Shown: positions 35,803-45,987 of the stretch, in pieces | How positions within the stretch are numbered: the first letter of the stretch is position 1 | How the letters are laid out: every line of letters begins with the position of its first letter | Assembly: GCF_002999335.1 (NCBI RefSeq) | Contig: NW_020312069.1 | Span: 1-64,000 of the forward strand | From: Cyclospora cayetanensis | Lineage: Eukaryota > Apicomplexa > Conoidasida > Eucoccidiorida > Eimeriidae | DNA length: 64,000 nt | Reading direction: 5' to 3' | The notes under the pieces: generated by a model | Told to the model about the DNA's origin: nothing | Seen by the model: only the letters and a program-made list of their open reading frames with translations | The model's database searches: none | Translations under genes and position numbers: made by a program

Positions 35803-38580
35803 CTGCGCAAAGACAGCGCGATAGATGACGAGAAGACGCAGGTGTATCAGGCATACCCCGTGCACAGCAGAGTGGCTTGTACGCAGATGTACAAGCACGC
35901 AGAACCGGACTCAGCGCGCTGCTGCTCGGGTGCAGTTAGCAGTAGGAGCAGATTCGGCCAGCCGCTTGAGCCTTGCAGCTCCGGGTGACGAACCAGCAGG
36001 CTCCAGAAAAAGCGTCTTACTCTGCGCGGTCATTCCCAGAAACTTCAATGAACGGCTTCTTGGCGAGCCACACCAAGTCTCCTGGCGATATCTATGCCAA
36101 AAATAGAGCAGCAGAAGCACGAGAGACAGGATCCGGGGACAAGCCTTCAAAGTGCTCACATGCCCTTCCTGCAATCGATCCCGGCACCTGCGGCGAAGGG
36201 CTTCCAACTACTGAGAGTGTTCTCGCTTTGAAAAATAGATAAATTAGCGGAAACGACCTTTCATGTGTGAGAGAGAGAGAGACAGATAGAGCTTGCCGCG
36301 ACTTTGCGCACTGTTTTCTGCCTGCTTGCTGAAGATCCCATCGTCGTGGCCTCTGGATGTCGGGCAAATGGCGATCTCTGCTTGTACTTTATGCGTGTCT
36401 TTCCGGAGTATGTCTATAGTTCCAAGCAGGTTACTGCCTTGTATCCTACGAACGACCTACAAGGAGGTGTTTCTGGTGTACTTTCTCTCTGTGGGCAAGT
36501 CCGCTGGTCAGTGAACTGCGACGAGAAACGCTAACCAAAGCCTCTAGGGTGAAATGAGCGAGCGTCCAAGTATTTCAAAAGGAAAAGAAAAATAGACCCA
36601 TAATCATAACAAATATTGAAAAGGGCGACAAACATTGAAGCAGCAACCACCGTCTAATATGTGTTTGTGTTTGCAGCTCCACGGCGCTGCTGCTTGCAAG
36701 TGCCCTTTACCCCCCCTAACCTCTATCCATCTCTTTTAATTGACGATCTACTCGCCTTTCAGCCAAATAGCAGTGTTTTCTCCCTAGCAAACTATTGCTT
36801 CCAGCCGGCCGTCTGTGCCCTGCTCCATACGGGGGGTGAGTTTCATTGCGGTGACCACTACCGAAAATGCCACACCTCAAGACTTGGCACCAAAGCCTTT
36901 TCTTCGCAACGCCAGTGCTCCTTCCGGCAGCGAATTATGGAAGTAGGCTCCACAGACAACACGCTGGCTGCTACCGACAGTCCGTCAAACCCCAAATCCC
37001 CACGAACCCAAGGTTCGTCATTCCTTAACCCCCCAACTGTACTGGCAGCCAGGCTACACTTCACACCGTCTGCCACAAGTAGCATTTGACTAAGCACTAG
37101 CTAATAGGGAGCTCATCAGTTTGCCTCTTGTTAAATATTACTTCCAGCAGAGCAGATCACAAGCATTGACACCCTCGTGTCGGTGTGTGTAACATGCAAC
37201 GTAGAGCTAGCTGTAAATACGTCACGTGCTTATAAGATCCAGCTAAGTACGCCCTATCAGGTCTTATCCCCTTGCATATTAACTCTAATGAGGGTGAGAA
37301 GGGAAAGGAGAGGGCTATAATGGAAAACACTCAACAATAGAGTTAGCTTGTCTTGCTTGGAGCAAAAAGTCTCTCCGTACCTATATCGTATGGAGCGTTG
37401 AAGTTGGCAGCGCTTTAGAGGTCAATGTAGCTGTTTCCCTCTCATCCACTGGCTATGTACGCAGGGTAATTTCAGAATTTCTTGCAGCAGTCTTCTGGTT
37501 TCGATCAAGTTCTCGGTAATTTAGTGGCGTGTATTTCTTTGGCAACAGAGTGGGGAACAAAGCATAGGCGGTGGAAACTGACGGTGTCACAACGCTCCGC
37601 AGGAGCGGCAGAGGCCAGCCTGAGAGCTGAAGCGATCGAAGTTACTCCAACTGGAAATGTTCCAACTGCTTGCCCATCCTTACTGGCGTCATACATTTCT
37701 GATCGGCGTTACCTCATTAACGCGGCCATGGACATTTTTAGGCTGGCAGTCCATGTCATTCTATCAGCTATGCAGATAGAGCTTTCTTCGTACCCTTGGT
37801 TAGGAGAGAAGCCAGTGCTTCTTGCAATACTTCATTGGCGGGGGCAAGGCTTCAATGGTGGCTCTGTTCATGCAGAGGAAGTCGTCTGCCTGCAGGGATT
37901 ACCGCGCTGCAAGCAATCCATGAGCTATCAAATTATGCCGAAAGCAGCTCGAGATTAGGTATTGGGAGAATCGAGAAAGCGGAAGCCATGAGTTGCATCA
38001 ATCCTGCGGCACAACGAGAAATGTGAAGCTTAATTTGGAAAAGCCAGTACGTAGACCAACAGATGCTTTATCAGTCTTTAGTGGCAGGTGCTCTTGGAGT
38101 GTGAGATCAGGTGGTCGGAGAACGGGCAGCAATTTGGAGAGCAAACATCCGCCCGATGGGGCCTCTCCTAATCGTGTACTAGATGAGTCTAAGGGGAAAA
38201 TGAGCGGAACTCCTTCATCTTTTGCAAAAATGCAGGAGCCAAATCGAGTAAGTTGTGTCAAGAGACCCTAGGCTCCACTGTAAGGGGGACGAAAAAGAAG
38301 TCCAGAAGGAATCCACCCATTCTCCTGAGCAACGCCAAACAACCCCTAACCGTGTAGTACCCTGGTATAGGAGAAATTGGATCACATAATTTGGAAATGC
38401 AGGCGCAGGCAAAACTCCAACAATTTAAGCAACCGGACTATGCCCAGCAAAAGCAGGCTCCTTGGCGAGCAAAAATGCGCATCAGGGAAACGGAATGCCC
38501 CCCACACAGGCCGTGGCATAGTAAAAGGGGGTTACAAAAGGATAATAGCAGTTGGGTTTCCACCTCAGCTCAGGTCTGCG
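35803..38580. other. Repeat-poor block with orphan plus-strand open frames
   Basis: Three plus-strand frames look protein-like but could not be linked: 36304-36534 (DPIVVASGCRANGDLCLYF), 36661-37089 and 37482-37958 (SDRRYLINAAMDIFRLAVHV). A frame at about 38490-38530 has ECPPHRPWHSKRG, which may be a broken CCHC knuckle. The last two may be the gag part of the retroelement that follows; the first could be a host exon. No terminal repeats were identified. Confidence 0.3.
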
Positions 38581-38589
38581 CTAAGATAG

Positions 38590-41500
38590 GCACACTTTAT
38601 TCGCCAGGAACTGCTAGCATTACTTAGCACTGGATGTGAAGTGGCGGTATTATTTGAGGAAACGGGACTGAATTGCAAATTGGTAGTTCCCTGGCTACTG
38701 CAGCCCCCAAGACTTAGGCGTGCTGACAGGTGGCTGAACGCAATGATTGGCTGGCTCATGGCGGCTACATGCTGCTACAAATGAGAATGAGGCTCTATCA
38801 GAATGTTCCGTGACTTCTGTGGTGGTCGTGTGTACCACGACGAAATCCTGTGGATGGGTGACACAATAGAAGACGCGTATGCAGCCACACCTGTGCGCTG
38901 TAGAAGTTAGCATGCCAGAAATGTTTTTACCCAAGTAGCTTTTAATGTATATGAATAAAGCGCTTATTTTATCGAGCGTAAGCTTGCATAGGGTTGGTGC
39001 CTCAACAAGGTTAAGCAGACCCTTGTTCATGGGGTTAGCAGCACACTTTGAAAAAACATATCTAGGCGTGCATCCGGCCCTACTGGCTTTGTAGCTCGCT
39101 ATATATTAGGGAAGTGGACTGAAAGCTCAGCCAAGAACAATGTGAATGGGCGAATATCATTGAGGAGTTTGCGAATATGCTATATAATGTTAACTGTAAG
39201 ACTTGAAACAAAGTCACTGTGAAGCAGAAGCTCCTGATGGTCCATCTCGGAGGGTTACTCAGCAAGCTGAAGGAGGAAAACGGGCCAGTTGACGTCTGGC
39301 TTTACATAGTTTCTTTTAAAGTCCCCATACACCCTGATGGCAAGCACCAAAGGGCCATCCACACCCACCCTTGCAATCTAGAGTAGACCGGTATGTCGTT
39401 TGGGATGGTTGATGAAGTAGCTGAACTGCTACAGCAAGTTACTTGGAACTTAAGTACGCAAATCAAGGGGAGGTGCATGGCTGTCCAGATTGACTACGCC
39501 TTACTATTGAGCCAACACGTTCAGGAGCACCTGCATCACCTACGGCATGCGCATCGGCCGTTACGATACAAGCAGTGGTATGCGAAAGTACTCCTATTTT
39601 TTCCATTCATGGTAACGCATTGTGTATGGAATTTCTGCGCTTCCGCTGGAAATGAGGTAGATTCCGTAAAATATTGAAGCAGCTGCAACTCGACCCCTTT
39701 CTCCATGCGCTCGCAAAGACGTTACGAAGTTTATTGGGTTTGCATCACTCCCGAAGCTTGAACCCGGATTCCGATTATATCTTTGCTCCGCAGAATCATC
39801 TACTCCAAAAAACGTAGTCTATGATCCTGGCAGAGCTGGATGATGCACAGTGCAGACGCTTATTGGCAGCCTGAAAACTCCTCCGATAGTCCCACTGCCC
39901 GATTGTGAGAGCTATTTGTTCGTAAAAGTTGATGCTTGTGACGTAGCGGTGGCCACCATTTACCGACAGGCTACGGGTTCTTTAAACGCCAAATCATTGC
40001 TTTCTATCCTCAGTGCTTCACCGAATCCGAGTAGGGGCATCCAAGGAGGAAGAAGAAACTGTATGCGTGGTAGTAAGGTTGAAAAAAGTGCCGCAAATAT
40101 TTATGTGGGAGTCACTCGACTGTCCAGACGAAGTAGCACTCCTTGTTACAACCTACGATGAGGTTTTAGGACTTTTCTGGGGTCTGTTAACTACCGTAAG
40201 TGCTTCCTGCAGTACGACTTTACCAATGAACAATATTGAAGGCATCATCAACGTGTTGGCCGAAGCGCTCTTGCGACCATCCAGCGGTTGTGGGTGAATC
40301 GATTATTTTGTGTACATTATGTGAATCATATGTTTTCTCCTGGCAATATCCGGACTGGCAAAAGGCTAACGCACTCCCACGTTATGAGTGAAGTGCTCTG
40401 ATTCAAAACAAAGTAAAGACTCTGTCGCTTGTTCATTCTGACTTTTCCTCGCCGTGTTGTTATACGCAAGGCATGTGATAGGGTTGCATTGGGCCGTACT
40501 AGCAATCCCTCTACCGTGGAAAAAGCTTTAATGGTTCTCTGATGGCAAGGGATGCGTCCAGTAGCAGAGTATGTATCGCCATGCTCAGATACTTGGTAGC
40601 TGAAGCCGCGCAATTCTTCTGGGCCCGGCCTAATGCAAAGCCTTTCTGTCCTTATAAAGACTTTGACTGATTTGACTACGGGCTTTCTTGCTGGATTGGC
40701 GGAGGGGCAGGATAGCAGCTGCGTTGTTTTCGGCAGACTCAGCAGCTTGGCTCATGACGTCCCATGCTTCAGCCCCATCAAGGCTTGAGAAGTCGCTCAT
40801 TTGTTGTTCGTGGATATCTGGAAGTTTTATGTACTCACCGATTTTCTGGACGAGCTCTGTCTGTGCTTGGGGTGGGATGCGCGCTCTGCCTGGTGGGCAA
40901 AACAGCGTCCAACGCATTGTAAGGGGCATCTTCGCTTGCTTCTGTCCATTATCGGATTTCGTAGCGGCGTGTCCAGTTGAGTTGCTCTCTCCACATTTAG
41001 GTGGACTGCAGCTGGCATTGATGCCAGCGGTCACCTCCTCTCCGGAGCATCTCAAGGCCTGCGTGACAGCGCTGCTGCTCATTTTCACAATTTGTGCGGC
41101 GAACGAACCCTCGGCTCATCTTCTATTTCTGGGGCGCACTCCCCGGCTCACGGTGAAAGCCTTCGTATATCCGACTGCTCCTCTCATTGTGCTAAGGTGA
41201 GGCTTTATAACCCACCTACACACTGACCTAAATATGACCTTTGCGAGCCGTCCGAGGACAGATACCCTCATCTACCCGCTGTCTTCCCACGTCGCCAATC
41301 TACAAGGAAGGAAGCGCTCCAATGTGGACCTGAACCTTGTAGTCCGGGGTGAACAGCTACCCATAGCACACGCGAGATTCAGAGAAGAGCTGGCTACTGC
41401 ACAAGAATGTGCGCTCAAAGCTCACGAGATAGAAACACGGATGAATGACTATTAACGGCGCTTGGTTTTGTGCAATCCAAGCGTGAAGATTTGGTCTTGG

Positions 41501-41880
41501 CGAGGTAGAATGTTCCACAAAGTGCATTAGATGGCGACCACAAAAAGGCGTGTTGCCAGGTGACCAAGATCAACGCGCTCCTCTTTTGAGAGACGCTCCT
41601 TCTATATCCATCTTCCTCTAGGTTCGAGGTGCCACGTAAACAGTAGCCGCCCCTTGCCCCGTATATCGGAAACTCTGAGCAGCACGGTAAGGGGAAGGTG
41701 ACATTTCCTTGGAAAGCGGTCTCCAAGGTGTCGCCCAGTTTGTGTGGAGTCTGAAGTTCAGTCTCACCCTACAAAGATCCTAGATGAAGGATTATTCCAA
41801 AGGCTGAAGGTATGTCTTTCGCTCTGGCTATCTGCTGTGTTGGAGGAATGCTTGTGGTTATCCCCGCACGCCCTATAGAG
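38590..41880 (+). mobile_element. Decayed Ty3/Gypsy chromovirus (pol plus chromodomain)
   Basis: Domain remains appear in correct pol order. Protease trace at about 38600-38760 (LLSTGCEVAVLFEETGLN), weak. Reverse transcriptase 39170-39677 in one frame with stops at 39204 and 39384: NKVTVKQK for NK.TVK.., MSFGMVDEVAELLQ for MPFGL..AP..FQ, VQIDYALLLS for VYLDDILIFS, EHLHHLRHAHRPLR for EHL.HL. RNase H 39712-40000: KDVTKFIGFASL and PLPDCESYLFVKVDACDVAV for PDF.KPF.L.TDASD...G. Integrase zinc domain 40095-40240. Integrase core 40645-40940, one stop at 40786: CVVFGRLSSLAHDVPC for VVVDRLSKMAHF.P., then VAHLLFVDIWKFYVLTDF. Integrase tail about 41234-41520 (EDLVLAR). Chromodomain 41768-41878: KILDEG, CLSLWLSA for YLVKWKGY, EECLWLSPHAL for EE.TWEP.~NL. 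Catalytic residues are lost; long terminal repeats were not found. Confidence 0.72.
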
Positions 41881-42479
41881 AGATCTCTACACTGCCTCTA
41901 CTGCCCACTTCACACTGGGGTAATCTAGGAAGACTCTAGGCTCTATGTCAGTTTTCAGGAAGCCCTCTCAAAGCCCCCTTACAGACCAAACACCCCTCTG
42001 ACAGCCAACGCACCACCCAACTTGCTATTGTAGCATAGCAGACGCGCTGGCCTGAAGGAGCGCTAACCTCCCGCACAGTGCAGCGCCGTTCCCAACACGA
42101 ACCACCCCACACACCGCTGCTCTCTAGCTACCCACAATCTTTACAAGGATGTCATTCGTATGCACTCCTCTTAGCATTCCCCTAACAGGCAGCCAATTGC
42201 TGGCCGGGCGGTTCTGCAAAGGCCGAGGTAAACAGGCAGAAAAAGCGGCCGAGAACAGGGCAGAGAGTGAAGCCAAAAAGCATTGCTTCGGGAAAATGAA
42301 AGCAGGCAGTAGCTTAGGATGCATTCTCGCGTCAGGGGCCTTCCGACTATGGAGATGGCCATGTTTCCACGCGGCAACGCTTAGTAGCCTTATAGGAAGG
42401 ACCGCCCCATTCAAAAGACGCTATATCCCCTGTGCAGTAGCAGCTGCACCAGTACCCCCAACGCTGTCTGAACGGCACT
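41881..42479. other. Repeat-poor block downstream of the chromovirus
   Basis: Where a 3' long terminal repeat would be expected. I found no matching 5' copy by eye. A 120-codon plus frame at 42149-42511 with a basic KGRGKQAEKAAENRAES stretch starts with ATG but has no recognised motif. Confidence 0.35.
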
Positions 42480-45100
42480 TTACCGGCTCAGGGCAGCTCT
42501 CAAGGCTTTGAATTTGGTAGATTCCGCCTCATCTACTAGCTTCGCCAACAGCGCACAGTCACTTCTGCGCCACCCATCACCAAGGCACAACTCGCAGACA
42601 CACTGCCGAAAGCCTGAAGCATCATCTTGACCTCGGGAAAGTATTTCTTGGTGGCATGCCCAACCTTTAATGGCAGGCCAGGCCTTACCTTGAGAAGGTG
42701 CCTGCATGCTTCGTGAGAAGAGGTTCGAAGACTTCCAGTAGCTTCTCCGCGTCATATGCAGAGCGCATGAAACCTCGCAGAAGACGGAGGGCATCTGGAA
42801 CCTGAAAAAAACACCCGCAGCATGAAACCTTAGTCCGTCGGAAATACACTACACTGGTACACGACACAAAGGGGAAGCAAAGCGTGTGTGTGTGAGTACA
42901 CAGTCCAGTTTTCCCAGCAAAATAGCAGTCCTCTGAAAGGAAGGCTTCTACTGCGTCTGCACATCTACTACCTAGAGTGTATCAGCTACTATTCGAGCGT
43001 CTTGTGTTGCACAAAGGCAAAGGCCGTTGCAGCTACCTCCGTCTGGGAATGCAACTCGAGCGCCTTCTCCTCGATTTTCTTCAGAAGCTGTGGCAAGCGC
43101 GTTCCACAGCTGCTGAACGCGAGAACAGCCCTACTCAGGTCTGCAGACAAAAGCCGCAGTCCGCATGCGTCAGCAACGCCATGCGCTCTCGCCCCCTCGG
43201 CAGAAGAAGCAGTACCAGCACACCCCGTAAAGAGTGGCCACGGCAGGTGATGCTTCCTCTGAAAGGCTGCCCTCCAAGTCTCGTGAAAGGAGGCGTGCGT
43301 CACGTTTTGCATGACAAACAAAGTCAGACTTTGAAGCTCGTGCTAGCGAACCTGCAGGCCCAAGAAGGGGAACCGAAGCCATGACTTTGCGCCACACGAG
43401 ACGGGCTAGCAGCTGCAGCTGCTCCTGCTGCTGCTGCAGCTCGAGCGGCTGCAGCCGCCAGCTTGCAGCCTCCATGATGCGCAAAACTTCGCTACCTGGG
43501 CAGTACATGACACAGATGCCTTACAAATACCATGAGAAATGCAAACTGCCTGAGCCTCGAATATCAGCGGCTTCTCACATAGGAGGTCACTCGCTCGCGT
43601 GCCAGGAAAGGCAGCAGACACTGAAAACGGGGGAACACGAAACTCTAGAGGCGCTCGCAACAGCCCCTCCACGGCGCGACCAGCAGATAATACCTGTTAG
43701 CTGATAGAGAACTCTTGGCAGTCTTGCATTGAGCTGCTTTAAAAGGCCAGGAAAGGCTTCCACGAGTCTGACGCGGCTGCTTAGGACGCCGAGCAGCACC
43801 AAGAGGCTCTTACCCTCCGACAAGCCTTCAGTTGTTGCCGCCGCTGCTCTTGCTGCTTCCACTGCTGCTGAGTCTACCGTTGCGCGTGCCGCTTGTGTAG
43901 AGGCAGCAACGGCCCCTCCAGATGCTAATGCCACATCCCGCTGCCCTTGCCGCTGCTGCCGCATGCGACGTTGCGCAGCAGGACGCTTGGGGGCGTCTTG
44001 GAAAGCTCCAAATGCGGGTGCTAGCGCTGCAAAAAAGCCTAGGAAAAAACATCGCACCACGAACAGAAAAGCAATGCCTCTCAAAGGCCTCAATCGCTTC
44101 GCCACACACAGCGCAATACCCCTCCCTCTGCTCTCCCCCTCCTTCCCGTCCCCCCTGTCTTCGCCCCGCAAAAATAATCAGGATCGGCCTCCAGGGAATA
44201 TTCGCCACCCCTACCTGTGTCTCGGTCGTGGGCATGAAACGCTGCAGCAATAAGCGCCGCATCAGCAACACCCATCAGGTGCAAGCTCTCCTTTGCGCGG
44301 CGTCCATACACCTGCCAGAACCCCTCCGTCTTCGACACCCCCTGCTGATGTGCTTGCTGGGAAAGATCCCGTGAAGGGCATTCCTGAGCGCCTTCCGATG
44401 CGGCTCTGTCAAACGTCGCACCTTCCCAAGAGAGCCGCGCTGGCCGCTCTCCCCCCACCGCTTCATCCCCGCTAGGGAGCCTCGAGAGCCTCAGGGAGCT
44501 ATTCCCCCCCCCCGTGCCTACGGGGCGGCACAACAAAAGCTCTCGCGCTGTACTAACAAGGCCGTCGACATCGGCAGACACCAGAACGTCCTGCACGAAA
44601 ATCACAAACGCAAAGCTTCCGCAGCACGGGCATGAAGGCAAGGCAGCAAGGGCCGCCTGCCCTTCTCTGTGCGCTCGCGCGCCAGGATAGCGAAGAAAGG
44701 CGAAGACGATCTCTGCTAGAATGCCTAGGCAGCGGTGCCTTGTGCGGCCTTTAGAAGGACTGGACAGGCAGAAAGAAGAAGGCTAGCTGGCTCTCTAAAG
44801 AAAGGAGCAAAAAAAGAAGAACATGCAGGGATACACACATGTATATATATGCGTGTGTGTGTGTTTCCGCAAGAGGCCCCGTCGGCGGGTCGTTTCAGAG
44901 TTTTATGCCTACCCTGTATTTTCTGTGGAATTGCTGTCTATGAAGTCTGAATTTGATGCGTCTGAAGGGGCCGTCAGAGAGGCCGTGAGCTGTGGGAGTG
45001 CACAAGGAGCGCCCTGGCCCTCCGGCGAGCAGAACGGAAGACAAGCGAAGCATCGTTCCTTAAGGGGTAACGCCGTGTCGTGCCGCCGTTGGAAACAAAC
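42480..45100 (-). CDS. Unidentified helical-repeat-like protein
   Basis: Exons, 5' to 3' on the minus strand: about 45100-44912 (Ser/Thr-rich), 44590-44215 (LMGVADAALIAAAFHAHDRD), 44026-43694 (EGKSLLVLLGVLSSRVRLVE), 43495-43352 (VLRIMEAASWRLQPLELQQQ), 43140-43037 (DLSRAVLAFSSCGTRLPQLL), 42801-42689 (VPDALRLLRGFMRSAYDAEK), and a final exon ending near 42480. The joins 43694/43495, 43352/43140 and 43037/42801 keep phase. The repeated pattern of a short helix with A..AF, then LL..L, resembles the helical repeats of FASTK/RAP or OPR organelle RNA-binding proteins, but I see no RAP domain, so this is only a hint. The last exon's frame is uncertain. Confidence 0.5.
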
Positions 45101-45987
45101 ATACACACACTCACATCCCCATTCTCACACGCATACCCACCCATACGGCCTCAGAGAGGTCCATGCGACCGGTGCAGAGGGCTAAAAGAATTCAAAGCTG
45201 CACAGCACAGAGGGAAGAGGGCAAGACGCATGCTGGCGCGGGAGCGCTGCTCGCTGCGTTCCCCCGTTGCTGTGCAGTTTGCAGCTTTCTGGGAAGCCCT
45301 TGGAAAGGAGAGTTGCGTAGACGTGTTCAGACGGCGGCACCGCCGCCTTCAACCGCGGGAATACAAGTCCCAAATGGGTAGGGTAGCTTCATGCGAATTG
45401 GAAAAACAGCCCCCTCAGCGCAGCGTGTGGCACCTAAAAGTAAAAAGAAAGCCTCTTCCAAACATTTACAATGAAGAAGGGAGGCGGCGCATGAGTGAGC
45501 GCTTTCCAGTCGGCTGCGTGGCACCCATCATGAGGACGGGGCTTTCCCTGCAATTATGCATGCTGCCGCGCGGCAGCCAAAATCGCCAAACCTATACGCT
45601 ACATGCAAAGCCGAAACTGCTTCTTCCGTTTCTTGGAGGTTCGCAACTGGAATTCGATCGCCGCTTCCCGCTTCGCAACCCTCGCCCCCACACCGTTTTG
45701 CGGCTTCGAGTAAGCGCTGCGGCGCAGTCCTGCCTGCGGAAAGGGCTTCTTCTGCGTGTTTGCGTTTCTTAGCCCGGTCTTCAACAGCTACGCTGTGAGA
45801 CGAGCAGCAGCGGTACAGCGGAATTGCAGAATTTCAGCAGCACGCTTCGTGGGAGGGCCGGTGGGTGGGCAAGGGGGCCCTCCCTTCGCTGGGGGCCTCT
45901 CAGCGCGAAAGTTCTTAGGATGTCTGTTCACTAGCGTCTTTGCTGTGTTTGCAGCTGCCCGGAAGCGCATATATATATCCCGGGAAA
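45101..45987. other. Intergenic region before eIF2 gamma
   Basis: Lies between the divergent helical-repeat gene and eIF2 gamma and probably contains both promoters. A 230-codon plus frame (45080-45772) has no recognisable motif. A short TATATATA run is at 45970-45977, just upstream of the eIF2 gamma ATG. Confidence 0.45.

Noticed and set aside
40630..41082. 150-codon minus-strand open frame starting with ATG
   Set aside because: It is exactly antisense to the decayed integrase core on the plus strand, has no family motif, and is best explained as a chance frame. Its GTGAGT...CTTCCAG segment of 21 bases would be an implausibly short intron for this genome.
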